The notes beneath the pieces are model-generated. The model worked only from the letters and a program-made list of their open reading frames with translations. It searched no databases and had not been told where the DNA came from. Shown piece by piece: positions 33,793 through 42,484 of a stretch of 64,000 nucleotides of DNA (its first letter is position 1; each line of letters starts with the position of its first letter). Both the position numbers and the translations under genes were made by a program. This stretch comes from an uncultured Porphyromonadaceae bacterium (GTDB lineage Bacteria > Bacteroidota > Bacteroidia > Bacteroidales > Muribaculaceae), in the NCBI GenBank assembly GCA_900546365.1, contig URCF01000006.1, positions 1 to 64,000 on the forward strand. The letters are read 5' to 3'.

Positions 33793-36657
33793 CTATTTGT
33801 TATTGTGATTTGAATTGATTTTCAAAATTTCATTACCCACCTTCACCAAGTACACTCCGCCGGCAGCGGCGACACTCGCCTCGCAACCGGGCTCAATGGA
33901 GGCGTTGGCCACCAGTATGCCGGACACGGTGCTCACAAGGTAGCGCACCGCCGCATCAGAGTTGTTGGTGAGCAGGATATTGCCTCCGTCCATACGCACT
34001 TCCACGCCGCCCACCTTGGCAACGCTGTCGATGGCACCAAACCCGGTCACCACCTCTATTTCGTTGGACTCAAGGCTACGCACATCGTCTGCCGATATGG
34101 CCGACACGGTGTAGAAATAGTGTACCCCCGGGGTGAGACCAGTCACTTCATGGCTGGTGGACAGAGATTTGAACGCTTCGTAGCCATCTACATACTGACG
34201 GCTTGTAGCTCCGTTGTAGTACAATGTCACATCATCCACGAACAGCGAGCCCGAAGTGCGCTCAAACTGAAGCTGCACAGCTTTGCATCCCGACGGCATG
34301 GCGGGAGTGGAGGATTCATTCACCACGATTGTTTCGGCGGCGCTCACCAGCTTGGAGGCATCAAATGAGGCCACTTCGGTCCAGCTTCCGTTGATCAGGC
34401 CCATCAGCTTGAGGGTGCCCGAGGTGGACGCGGCGGCCTTGGCCCAGAAGGAGATGCCGTTGACATCCACATCATAGGTGCGGGTGCGCAGCAGATCGTT
34501 GTTGGCCGACAGGCGCAGCGACGGACGGGAGGCACCGTAAGTGCCGGCCATACCGCTCGTGGCTGTGGCATTGGTGTACCACCCTTCGGGAAGCGAGGAG
34601 AGACCACCGGTGAAGTCACACTCCTCGGTGGTGGGTTCGTTGAAAATTTTTGTATATACGTTCAGCTCATAGCTTACGGCATTATCCATCTCCTGCCACC
34701 GGGCCACAAACGAGTTGCTCTCCACACTTTCGGCAGGAAGGGCCTCCACCGCCAGCATATCAAATGTGGGAGGCGTGGTGCTGACCTTCACACGCTGCGA
34801 GTTGGCACTCTTTTTGTCGCCGCTCACCGCACGCACCACATAGCTGTAGGCCGTGGCAGGTGTAAGTCCGGTGATATCCAGATAGCAGTCGTCCAGTCCA
34901 TCGGTCTGCTTGGTGAAGCTCTCCATCGGAATCACCTCATCACCCTTGAAGAGGTCAATTTCATAATTATATATCTCACTGCGTCCGGTCCAGTTGGCGC
35001 GGAAGCTGAGCGGAGACACTTCAGTAGCTTCCAGAGCCTCCACAGCGGCAATACGGTCACCGCCGCCGAGGATGTCAAACGATATCACACCATCCTGTTC
35101 GTGGATATTGGTAATAGGCTTTTCAACCCTCACATTGGTCCATGTGCGCATCGACGGTGTGGTGTTGTCGGTGAACGAGGTGACATTGCTTGTGCCCGGG
35201 AATGGGTCGCCCGACCAGGAACTCTGGTCAGCAAGACCGTCAGCCTCCACTATATCCACCCTCAGATGCTGCGACTTGGTGACGGAATTGACCTGATTGT
35301 CTTTCCACAACTGGGGGTCGAAATCTATATGCCACACCAGCATACCGTGGCCCGGGATGTAAGAGTCCCAGCCGCGCTTCTGACGATTCTCGAGCAGATA
35401 ATATTCATTTTCGGAGATTGTAGTGATCATCAACGCCTCATCATCGGCACTCGACTGCACATCATTAAAAGATTTCAGCACCACAGTTTCCCCCACAGTC
35501 AGCTCACGCGGATTGATCCATTTGAGACAAGCGCGGTCATACACGCTCATATAAGGCGGTGTGTTGCCGTCATTCAGATACGGACCCACATCCATCAGCT
35601 CGAAATGGCCGGGAGTGAACGAAGTGGTGCCGTCCGTGGCATACAGGTCGGGCAAGCCGAGCACATGGCTGAACTCATGGCAGAATGTGCCGATACCGGT
35701 GCGCACCGAGCCCGAAGTGCCCTGTATCTCATTGGTGCACGCGTAGTTGCCCACCTGCACTCCGTCAAGTATCAGTTTGATACCTCCGTAGGTCCATATA
35801 TTGGCCGCGTGAGGCCAGATAGTGTGGGACGGGGCTCCGCTGTTCTGTCCGTAGCCGGCATAGAACACAAATACATTGTCCACCATGCCGTCGCCATCCT
35901 CATCGTAGAGCGAGAAATCCACCTGACCATCTATCAGCTTGCAGGCATCAGCTATCATCTCGTAGGGGTTGGCATCGTGCAGGTTGGCTGTCTCGCGACC
36001 GTAGTAGGCCATACTGTTGGGGAGTGTCACGGGACCGAACACATCAAACTCCGGTGTGAACAGTCCGCGGCTGTTCTCTACAAAGTAGTCGCGGGCACTG
36101 CCGGTGGCGCCATTGTAGCTGTAACCATCCTGTGTCATGAGGTTGGTGAACGCCTGCAGCGGGTTGGATGTCACGAATTTTTGATCGGGAAACTCCACAA
36201 GCAGTATCAACGCCCTGGGCGAACCGATTGACGGATAGGCTGTGAACAGGTCGGTGAACTGACCTCCGGCCTTAGTGTCCTTGGCATTGGCAAGCTGGCG
36301 CTCAGCCACACCCTGAAGCTCCTTCATGGCGGTGGCATCAACAGATCTCAGATATTCCAGCTCCGAGGCACCGCGCAACGCGGGACTGTGCGCCACCACA
36401 CCGCTCGACATCAGTCGTGCACCGCTCTTCTTGGCATAGCACAGATTGCCCTGCTCATCAGCCACCAGCAGATGATTGTCCTCAGTGGTGTAGTAGTGCA
36501 TATTCTCGTCACCATGCAGCCGCACGGTCATTTGGCTCCCGTCGGCAAGAGTCACAGTGACAGGAGTAGGAATGGCCGGGATGGCATTGACCACCTGCGG
36601 ACACACTCCAACAGCGGCCACCAAAGTCAGTCCGGCAATAATAGTAGATATTTTCAT
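33793..36657 (-). CDS. Secreted M6 family metalloprotease with FnIII domains
   Basis: 954 residues from ATG 36657 (two more if 36663). After a signal peptide (MKISTIIAGLTLVAAVGV) and propeptide, the catalytic domain holds the zinc motif CHEFSHVLGLPDLY near residues 325-337, as in the InhA-type M6 peptidases, preceded by EDGDGMVDNVFVFYAGYGQN. Two or three FnIII-like domains and a carbohydrate-binding-like beta sandwich (about 660-850) follow, then a type IX sorting-like C-terminus (GGVYLVKVGNEILKI). Predicted to be a cell-surface or released protease. It leads a two-gene transcript with the adhesin-like gene. Confidence 0.87.
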   Translation of the reverse strand: MKISTIIAGLTLVAAVGVCPQVVNAIPAIPTPVTVTLADGSQMTVRLHGDENMHYYTTEDNHLLVADEQGNLCYAKKSGARLMSSGVVAHSPALRGASELEYLRSVDATAMKELQGVAERQLANAKDTKAGGQFTDLFTAYPSIGSPRALILLVEFPDQKFVTSNPLQAFTNLMTQDGYSYNGATGSARDYFVENSRGLFTPEFDVFGPVTLPNSMAYYGRETANLHDANPYEMIADACKLIDGQVDFSLYDEDGDGMVDNVFVFYAGYGQNSGAPSHTIWPHAANIWTYGGIKLILDGVQVGNYACTNEIQGTSGSVRTGIGTFCHEFSHVLGLPDLYATDGTTSFTPGHFELMDVGPYLNDGNTPPYMSVYDRACLKWINPRELTVGETVVLKSFNDVQSSADDEALMITTISENEYYLLENRQKRGWDSYIPGHGMLVWHIDFDPQLWKDNQVNSVTKSQHLRVDIVEADGLADQSSWSGDPFPGTSNVTSFTDNTTPSMRTWTNVRVEKPITNIHEQDGVISFDILGGGDRIAAVEALEATEVSPLSFRANWTGRSEIYNYEIDLFKGDEVIPMESFTKQTDGLDDCYLDITGLTPATAYSYVVRAVSGDKKSANSQRVKVSTTPPTFDMLAVEALPAESVESNSFVARWQEMDNAVSYELNVYTKIFNEPTTEECDFTGGLSSLPEGWYTNATATSGMAGTYGASRPSLRLSANNDLLRTRTYDVDVNGISFWAKAAASTSGTLKLMGLINGSWTEVASFDASKLVSAAETIVVNESSTPAMPSGCKAVQLQFERTSGSLFVDDVTLYYNGATSRQYVDGYEAFKSLSTSHEVTGLTPGVHYFYTVSAISADDVRSLESNEIEVVTGFGAIDSVAKVGGVEVRMDGGNILLTNNSDAAVRYLVSTVSGILVANASIEPGCEASVAAAGGVYLVKVGNEILKINSNHNNK

Positions 36658-36680
36658 AAGCATAATTCTGTAATATTTTA

Positions 36681-36710
36681 CAAAAATAGCACCATTTCAT
36701 CAAATTTCAA
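36681..36710 (-). promoter_or_regulatory. Promoter of the M6 protease operon
   Basis: On the minus strand: TTG (36708-36710), 19-base spacer, TATTTTTG (36681-36688), 23 bases before the ATG at 36657. Confidence 0.7.
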
Positions 36711-36780
36711 ACATTTTGCTTTAAATTTAAAAAATCATCACCCATTTTGCCACCGCCCAAACCCCATCTACCCATCAAAT

Positions 36781-36834
36781 CATAGGACTCATAAGACTTA
36801 TAGGACTTATCCGACTCATAAGACTCATCCGACT
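36781..36834. repeat. 9-base tandem repeat, six units
   Basis: Six exact-length 9-mers: CATAGGACT, CATAAGACT, TATAGGACT, TATCCGACT, CATAAGACT, CATCCGACT (consensus YATNNGACT). The tract lies between the frd terminator and the M6 promoter, where no gene is present. Confidence 0.9.
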
Positions 36835-36844
36835 CCCCACCCCC

Positions 36845-36885
36845 AAAAAACAGCAAGCAGCCGAACCCCGGAGGGCTCGGCTGCT
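36845..36885 (-). terminator. Terminator of the frd operon
   Basis: On the minus strand a perfect 9-base stem AGCAGCCGA with TCGGCTGCT (36856-36864 with 36877-36885) enclosing a GC-rich loop, followed by TGCTG and six T (36845-36850). It starts 24 bases past the frdB stop. Confidence 0.85.
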
Positions 36886-36909
36886 GACAATTCTGTTTAA
36901 CTATTTCTG

Positions 36910-37665
36910 TTAGTCGGCGAACTTGGCCTTGATGAACTCGCGGTTCATGCGGGCTATGTTGCTCAGAGGCTCGTTCTTGGGGCACTCTGCGGCACAAGCA
37001 CCTGTGTTGGTGCAGTTGCCGAAGCCGAGCTCATCCATCTTCTTGACCATGGCGCGGGCGCGACGGGCACGCTCCACCTGACCCTGGGGCAGAAGGGCAA
37101 ACTGGCTCACCTTGGAGGCTACGAACAGCATTGCGGAACCGTTCTTACAAGCAGCCACGCAAGCACCGCAACCGATACATGTGGCAGCATCCATGGCCAC
37201 ATCAGCCACCTCTTTGGAGATAGGAGTTGCGTTGGCATCGGGAGCACCACCGCAGTTGAACGACACATAACCGCCGGCCTGCTGAATCTGGTCGAATGCG
37301 TTACGGTTCACCATAAGGTCGCGTACCACGGGGAACGCAGCCGAGCGCCAGGGCTCGATGGTGATGGTGTCGCCGTTCTTGAACTTACGCATATGGAGCT
37401 GACAGGTGGTGATACCCTGCACAGGGCCGTGGGGATGGCCGTTGATATACAGGGAGCACATGCCGCAGATACCTTCGCGGCAGTCGCTGTCGAACACCAC
37501 CGGCTCCTCGTTTTTCTCCACGAGCTGCTGGTTGAGCATATCAAGCATCTCCAGGAAGCTGCTCCCGGTAGATACGTTGTCGAGATGATAATTGACGAAC
37601 TGACCCTTTTCCTTAGGACCACGCTGACGCCAAATTTTCAAGTTTACGCTTATTGTTGTTTCCAT
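36910..37665 (-). CDS. frdB: Fumarate reductase/succinate dehydrogenase iron-sulfur subunit
   Basis: A 251-residue FrdB/SdhB. The [2Fe-2S] ligands are in DSDCREGICGMCSLYINGHP, the [4Fe-4S] ligands in CIGCGACVAACKNGS and the third cluster in NTGACAAECPKNEP. It carries electrons between the flavin of FrdA and the quinone site of FrdC on the inner membrane. In fermenting Bacteroidales the complex mainly reduces fumarate to succinate. Follows frdA by 38 bases. Confidence 0.95.
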   Translation of the reverse strand: METTISVNLKIWRQRGPKEKGQFVNYHLDNVSTGSSFLEMLDMLNQQLVEKNEEPVVFDSDCREGICGMCSLYINGHPHGPVQGITTCQLHMRKFKNGDTITIEPWRSAAFPVVRDLMVNRNAFDQIQQAGGYVSFNCGGAPDANATPISKEVADVAMDAATCIGCGACVAACKNGSAMLFVASKVSQFALLPQGQVERARRARAMVKKMDELGFGNCTNTGACAAECPKNEPLSNIARMNREFIKAKFAD

Positions 37666-37703
37666 TGAAGTCTTTGAATTTTAGAGATACGTGGTAATCG
37701 GGA

Positions 37704-39737
37704 TTACGACTTGTAGTTGCGGGTTTGCACCTTGATGGCCTCATATTTGAGCGGCTCTTTGAGGAGCACGGGCTTTTCGTTGTCGCCGGTGTACTTCCAG
37801 CAGCTCACATACATATAGTGCTCATCGTCGCGGGCGGCTTCGCCGTCGGCAGTCTGGTACTCCTCGCGGAAGTGAGCGCCGCACGATTCGTTGCGGTGAA
37901 GAGCGTCGATTGCCATCATCTTGGCCATTGTCAGGAAGTCCTCGAGACGGAGAGCCTTTTCAAGCTCGGTGTTGAGGTCGTCGGCGCTGCCCACGATGCG
38001 GAGGTCGGTGTAGAACTCTTTCTTCACATCCTCAAGCTCGTCGAGAGCTTTTACGAGGCTCTGGAGTGTGCGGCCCATGCCCACAAGATTCCACATCACA
38101 TGACCGAGACGCTTGTGAATCTGGTCGGGGCTCTTGGTACCCTTGATGTTCATGAGCTTGTTGATGCGCTCGCGCACGCCCTTTTCAGCCTCGTCAAATT
38201 CGGGGTGAGTGGTGTCGAAAGTGCTGCGGGCCACCTTGATCTGGTCGCTGAGATAGTTCTGCATAGTGTAGGGAAGCACGAAGTAACCGTCGGCCAGACC
38301 CTGCATGAGCGCGGAGGCACCGAGACGGTTGGCACCGTGGTCGGAGAAGTTACATTCGCCGATCGCGAACAGACCCTTGATGGAAGTCTGGAGCTCGTAG
38401 TCAACCCATATACCGCCCATGGTGTAGTGGGAGGCGGGGAAGATCATCATAGGTGTTTCGTAGGGGTTGTCGTCCGAAATCATCTGATACATATCGAACA
38501 GGTTGCCGTAGCGGTCACGAACCACATCAGCACCGAGACGGTCGATAGCATACTTGAAGTCGAGATACACAGCATTGCCGGTACCTACGCCATAGCCGGC
38601 ATCGCAACGCTCCTTGGCGGCACGCGAAGCAATGTCGCGGGGGCAGAGGTTACCGAAAGCGGGGTAGCGGCGCTCCAGATAGAAGTCGCGGTCCTCATCG
38701 GGAATATCGGTCGGTTTTTTCTTGCCGGCGCGGATAGCTTCGGCGTCCTCTTTCTTTTTGGGCACCCAGATACGGCCGTCGTTGCGGAGCGACTCACTCA
38801 TGAGGGTGAGCTTGCTCTGGTCCTCACCGTGCACGGGGATACAGGTGGGGTGGATCTGAGTGAAAGCGAGGTTGGAGAGGTAGGCACCCTTCTTGAACAC
38901 CTGGATGGCGGCGGAGCCGTTGCAGCCCATGGCGTTGGTGCTTAGGAAGAATGTGCGGCCATAACCACCGGTAGCGAGCACCACTGCATGTGCAGCGTAA
39001 CGCTCGAGCTCACCTGTGATGAGGTTGCGGACAATGATACCGCGTGCGCGGCCGTCGATGATCACCACATCAAGCATCTCGCGGCGGTTGAACGAGCGGA
39101 CGGTGCCCTTGTTGATCTGACGGTTAAGCGAAGCGTAAGCGCCGAGCAGCAGCTGCTGACCGGTTTGACCCTTGGCGTAGAAAGTGCGGCTCACCTGGGC
39201 GCCACCGAACGAGCGGTTGGCGAGGAGGCCACCGTATTCACGTGCGAAAGGCACACCCTGCTGCACGCACTGGTCAATGATATTGTTGCTCACCTCGGCG
39301 AGACGGTACACATTGGCCTCACGTGAACGGAAGTCGCCACCTTTTACAGTGTCGTAGAACAGGCGGTAAACAGAGTCACCGTCGTTCTGATAATCCTTGG
39401 CTGCATTGATACCACCCTGAGCGGCGATAGAGTGAGCGCGGCGGGGTGAGTCCTGGATGCAGAAGTTATATACATTGAAGCCAAGCTCGGCAAGAGTGGA
39501 GGCTGCGGAAGCTCCGGCAAGGCCTGTGCCCACAACGATGATGTCGAGATTGCGCTTGTTGGCGGGGTTCACCAGCTTCTGGTGGGCCTTGTAGTTAGTC
39601 CACTTCTCGGCTACGGGACCCTCGGGAATTTTGGAGTCAATCTGATATTCGGGAAGTTTTGACGACTCGATGTCGGCATAGTCCTTCATGATGGGGGTAG
39701 AGTCTATCATACCCTCAAGTTTGCTTAAATCTGCCAT
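37704..39737 (-). CDS. frdA: Fumarate reductase/succinate dehydrogenase flavoprotein subunit
   Basis: A 677-residue FrdA. The FAD dinucleotide-binding motif VVGTGLAGASAASTLAELG is near residue 68, and the flavin-linking His is in RRAHSIAAQGGINAAK. Active-site blocks include PIHPTC-type QIHPTCIPVHG and MGGIWVDYELQTSIKGLFAI. The length above 600 and the order C-A-B match the diheme B-type complexes of Wolinella and Bacteroides. It interconverts fumarate and succinate in the cytoplasm at the membrane face. Third-position base use here is strongly biased, as expected for a highly expressed gene. Confidence 0.96.
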   Translation of the reverse strand: MADLSKLEGMIDSTPIMKDYADIESSKLPEYQIDSKIPEGPVAEKWTNYKAHQKLVNPANKRNLDIIVVGTGLAGASAASTLAELGFNVYNFCIQDSPRRAHSIAAQGGINAAKDYQNDGDSVYRLFYDTVKGGDFRSREANVYRLAEVSNNIIDQCVQQGVPFAREYGGLLANRSFGGAQVSRTFYAKGQTGQQLLLGAYASLNRQINKGTVRSFNRREMLDVVIIDGRARGIIVRNLITGELERYAAHAVVLATGGYGRTFFLSTNAMGCNGSAAIQVFKKGAYLSNLAFTQIHPTCIPVHGEDQSKLTLMSESLRNDGRIWVPKKKEDAEAIRAGKKKPTDIPDEDRDFYLERRYPAFGNLCPRDIASRAAKERCDAGYGVGTGNAVYLDFKYAIDRLGADVVRDRYGNLFDMYQMISDDNPYETPMMIFPASHYTMGGIWVDYELQTSIKGLFAIGECNFSDHGANRLGASALMQGLADGYFVLPYTMQNYLSDQIKVARSTFDTTHPEFDEAEKGVRERINKLMNIKGTKSPDQIHKRLGHVMWNLVGMGRTLQSLVKALDELEDVKKEFYTDLRIVGSADDLNTELEKALRLEDFLTMAKMMAIDALHRNESCGAHFREEYQTADGEAARDDEHYMYVSCWKYTGDNEKPVLLKEPLKYEAIKVQTRNYKS

Positions 39738-39768
39738 ATCTGTGATTGGTGTGTAGTTCGGTTAATAA

Positions 39769-40566
39769 TTATTCAGCCACCGGAGCGTTGGGGCATTGAA
39801 CGCAGCCAACGGTGTTGGCATCAGCACCCTCGGAGGCGTACTCAACATACTGCTCCAGGAGAGCGGGGCATTTGAGGTATGCCTTGTTATTGGCATTGAC
39901 AGTGAACACAACAGCCTGGGCGATGAACAGAGCCACCACGATGGAAGTCCACCAGCAGGCAATGCTCTTGAGGCGGGGCAACCAGATGTCGTTTTCCCAG
40001 CCGCAGCTCTGGAACATGCTCCAGAAGCCATGGTTCATGTGGAACCAGAGAGCCACAAAGCCAATCACATACACCACGGGAGTCCACCACTGCGAGAAAG
40101 CAGCCTGAATGAACAGGGTGCCGGCCTGGGGAGGCACGGGAAGACCGTCGATAGTGGCCGGGCAGTGCATGATTTCTGCAAGCTGCATCTTGGCCCAGAA
40201 CTGGATGAGGTGAAGAACGAGGAAGGCCAGAATCACGATGCCGAGCACCAGCATGTTCTGCGAGGACCATTCCACCCCTTTGGGCTTGGTCACCACAGCA
40301 TAGCGGTCGGCGCCGCGGGCTTTACGGTTCTGGAGAGTTAACCACACTGCATAGCAGATGTGGATGATGAATAAAGCAGCCAAACCCATTGATGCCACTA
40401 AAGCATACCAGTTGGCGCCCAGGAAATTGCAAATCTCGTTATAAGCACTCGGCCAGAAGATTGCAACACCGTTCATCACACAGTGAAAGGTCACAAAAAG
40501 GACCAAGCAGGCTCCGGTAATTGCCATTACGAGCTTGCGTCCTACAGATGAGCTTGTTAACCACAT
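39769..40566 (-). CDS. frdC: Fumarate reductase/succinate dehydrogenase cytochrome b subunit
   Basis: 265 residues from ATG 40566 (MWLTSSSVGRKLVMAITGAC), the usual start; an open frame extends 22 codons further upstream through the promoter. Five transmembrane helices with conserved His residues (VTFHCVMNG, LFIIHICYAVW, LVLHLIQFW, WFHMNHGFW) that would bind two haems b, the B-type anchor. It exchanges electrons with menaquinone. It is the first gene of frdC-A-B, 31 bases before frdA. Confidence 0.93.
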   Translation of the reverse strand: MWLTSSSVGRKLVMAITGACLVLFVTFHCVMNGVAIFWPSAYNEICNFLGANWYALVASMGLAALFIIHICYAVWLTLQNRKARGADRYAVVTKPKGVEWSSQNMLVLGIVILAFLVLHLIQFWAKMQLAEIMHCPATIDGLPVPPQAGTLFIQAAFSQWWTPVVYVIGFVALWFHMNHGFWSMFQSCGWENDIWLPRLKSIACWWTSIVVALFIAQAVVFTVNANNKAYLKCPALLEQYVEYASEGADANTVGCVQCPNAPVAE

Positions 40567-40629
40567 AGCGTTTCTGAATTTTTTAAGGTTATTGTTGATT
40601 ATTGGATGTAGTCTATCGCTAATTAACTG

Positions 40630-40637
40630 CAAATTTA
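40630..40637 (-). promoter_or_regulatory. -7 box of the frdCAB operon
   Basis: The minus strand reads TAAATTTG, about 63 bases before frdC. A TTG lies 16 bases upstream of it (40654-40656), shorter than the usual spacer. Confidence 0.5.
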
Positions 40638-40714
40638 ATGCAATTTAACGAACCAAGCCAACAATTACGGAAAAAAATCTCCATAATCCACCCCTTTTAC
40701 TCTTTTTTCATGAT

Positions 40715-40722
40715 TACCTTTG
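40715..40722 (+). promoter_or_regulatory. -7 box of the acyltransferase gene
   Basis: TACCTTTG ends 8 bases before the ATG at 40731; the -33 region is T-rich without a clear TTG. Another case of a very short or absent leader. Confidence 0.55.
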
Positions 40723-40730
40723 TACCCGTC

Positions 40731-41843
40731 ATGACACGCAACACCACCATATCCATACTCAAAGGCATAGCCATAATCCTAATGGTCATAGGCCATGCTG
40801 AAGCCCCGGAGCTGCTCACCAATTTCATCTACACATTCCATATGCCGCTGTTTTTCATGGCGGCAGGGGATTTTTTCGACCGCAAGTATCTTGCCTCGCC
40901 CGCCACTTTTGTCTCCAAGCGCATCAAGGGGCTCTACATCCCATTCCTGAAATGGAGCATTCTATTTCTGCTGCTCCACAACGTGTGGCACCACTTCGGC
41001 ATACTCAACGAATCGTTCGGCAACTGGACCGGCGGCGTCACCCACCCCTACACACTCAAAACCGCCGCCACACGGCTCATGCTGATCATCACATCCATGA
41101 GCGGCTATGACGAGTTCATTGCCGGAGCATTCTGGTTTTTCAGGGGGCTGCTGGTGGCAAGCGTCATGTTTCTGCTGCTTTACAAAGCGATTGACTCCAC
41201 AGGCCGCTTCTCGCCCAACGGAGCCGTGCTCACCATCTGCCTTGCAGCCGTGGGATTCACAGCATGGCACATATATTGCGGGGCAAAACTCCCCATCCCC
41301 AACGGCGGGTGGCGCGAGACATGGGGAGTGTTCTTTTTCGGCGCGGGGGTGCTGTTCCGGCAGTATCAGCCCGCCATCAGGCAGCATTGGGGTTTGTGCA
41401 CGCTATATTTTCTGCTGCTTTGCGGAGCTGCATGGCTCCACCTGTCGGGAATGAACAACCGCGGGCTGTGGCGCGATCTCTGGTCCCTTCCCCTCACCGG
41501 CACTCTCGGCTTCCTGATGGTGCATTACATCGCCTCGCTCATCGACCGCCACGACAACCGACTGCGCTCGCTGCTGGTGTTCATCGGCAACAACACCATG
41601 AGCATCTTCGTGTGGCATATCCTCGCCTTCAAGGCCGTGAGCCTCATCAAGATATGGCACTACGGCCTCGAATGGGAGCAGATAGGATGCCACATGGTGG
41701 TTCACCACGCCAACCACTCCGACCTCTACTGGGTGCTCTACTCCGTGGCCGGCGTCGCCATCCCCCTGCTTGTCACCCTCGCCTGGCGCCGCCTGCGCCG
41801 AAAAGCAGCGGGCACCGACACAGCCGTGTCAATGCCCGCATGA
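40731..41843 (+). CDS. Acyltransferase 3 family membrane protein
   Basis: 370 residues from ATG 40731 (MTRNTTISILKGIAIILMVI), ten or so transmembrane helices. The catalytic-type His is in GHAEAPELLTNFIYTFHMPL, the (G/H)H...F-x-M-P pattern of acyltransferase family 3 (OafA-like), which moves acetyl or succinyl groups onto envelope sugars. The open frame reaches upstream to 40638, but the promoter box at 40715 rules that out. The last 17 codons contain a long palindrome and are repeated at 42485-42537. It is alone on the plus strand, divergent from frdC. Confidence 0.8.
   Translation: MTRNTTISILKGIAIILMVIGHAEAPELLTNFIYTFHMPLFFMAAGDFFDRKYLASPATFVSKRIKGLYIPFLKWSILFLLLHNVWHHFGILNESFGNWTGGVTHPYTLKTAATRLMLIITSMSGYDEFIAGAFWFFRGLLVASVMFLLLYKAIDSTGRFSPNGAVLTICLAAVGFTAWHIYCGAKLPIPNGGWRETWGVFFFGAGVLFRQYQPAIRQHWGLCTLYFLLLCGAAWLHLSGMNNRGLWRDLWSLPLTGTLGFLMVHYIASLIDRHDNRLRSLLVFIGNNTMSIFVWHILAFKAVSLIKIWHYGLEWEQIGCHMVVHHANHSDLYWVLYSVAGVAIPLLVTLAWRRLRRKAAGTDTAVSMPA
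41791..41843. repeat. Direct repeat copy 1, 3' end of the acyltransferase gene
   Basis: 53 bases matching 42485-42537 at 52 positions. It ends with the stop codon and contains the palindrome GCGGGCA...TGCCCGC (41808-41839) enclosing GACAC/GTGTC. Confidence 0.93.
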
Positions 41844-41871
41844 ATGGGGGAAAGATATAACATCTCATTCG

Positions 41872-42339
41872 TTAAATTTTTCTGAGAACAATTCTACTAT
41901 AAAGTTCCCATGAATGCCCTTGATAACTTTGCTTCTCTGATTGCTCAATTTCCAGCACTGATGAAGTTAGTGTCAATACCTTTACAAAACCGGCTTGGCC
42001 CGGATACTCCGGGTTGGACAAATATAATTTGCCATCTTCATATCTATAGTTCATAGAACCATCAAATTCCCAATCATCGTTATAGGAATCATATTTATAA
42101 CTTGAGACAGTGCCATCGGATGCAAAGACAATCCTAAGGCGCGTATAATCCTCCCATTCCTCGCTGTCTCCGGAATCCATCACACCATCGTTTTTCTCCC
42201 AATAGATTCGCCTTTCGCTCTGCCATGTGCCGATAAGCTCCCCTGCATTGTTGTTTTCGTTATCGTCATCGCTACATGAGCTAAACACAAAGAGGCACAT
42301 CAGCATCGCCATTATGCCCGATAATTTCAATAGTTTCAT
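41872..42339 (-). CDS. Small lipoprotein, lipocalin-like
   Basis: 155 residues from ATG 42339; signal MKLLKLSGIMAMLMCLFVFS with lipobox Cys (FSSCSDDDN) followed by an acidic Asp/Asn linker. The mature part (GTWQSERRIYWEKNDG and later LRIVFASDGTVSSYKYDS) fits the small lipocalin-like lipoproteins common in Bacteroidetes; ligand unknown. It is clearly AT-richer than neighbouring genes and lies between two copies of a 53-base repeat, so it looks acquired. A -7 box TAATTTTG is at 42372-42379. Confidence 0.7.
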   Translation of the reverse strand: MKLLKLSGIMAMLMCLFVFSSCSDDDNENNNAGELIGTWQSERRIYWEKNDGVMDSGDSEEWEDYTRLRIVFASDGTVSSYKYDSYNDDWEFDGSMNYRYEDGKLYLSNPEYPGQAGFVKVLTLTSSVLEIEQSEKQSYQGHSWELYSRIVLRKI

Positions 42340-42371
42340 ACTAAAAATTTGATTAATTGGTTTCAAAAATG

Positions 42372-42379
42372 CAAAATTA
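42372..42379 (-). promoter_or_regulatory. -7 box of the lipoprotein gene
   Basis: The minus strand reads TAATTTTG, 32 bases before the ATG. A run of nine C (42399-42407) lies about where the -33 element should be, so changes in its length would alter promoter spacing. Confidence 0.5.
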
Positions 42380-42408
42380 ACACACAATCAATCATTTACC
42401 CCCCCCCA

Positions 42409-42428
42409 TTGTTAATTTTTGTTAACAA
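42409..42428. repeat. Inverted repeat TTGTTAA-N6-TTAACAA
   Basis: A perfect 7-base inverted repeat next to the C9 run, upstream of the lipoprotein gene. It could be an operator; the spacing is 2 bases longer than the usual Rex site. Confidence 0.5.
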
Positions 42429-42484
42429 AATGTGGGCTTTGTTATTTTTACAAACCACAGCCCTTAACTTGCTCGACACTGTCT

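Noticed and set aside
42409..42428. Rex operator
   Set aside because: TTGTTAA-N6-TTAACAA resembles a Rex palindrome, but its half-sites are 2 bases further apart than the standard 18-base site and the gene downstream is not a redox gene.
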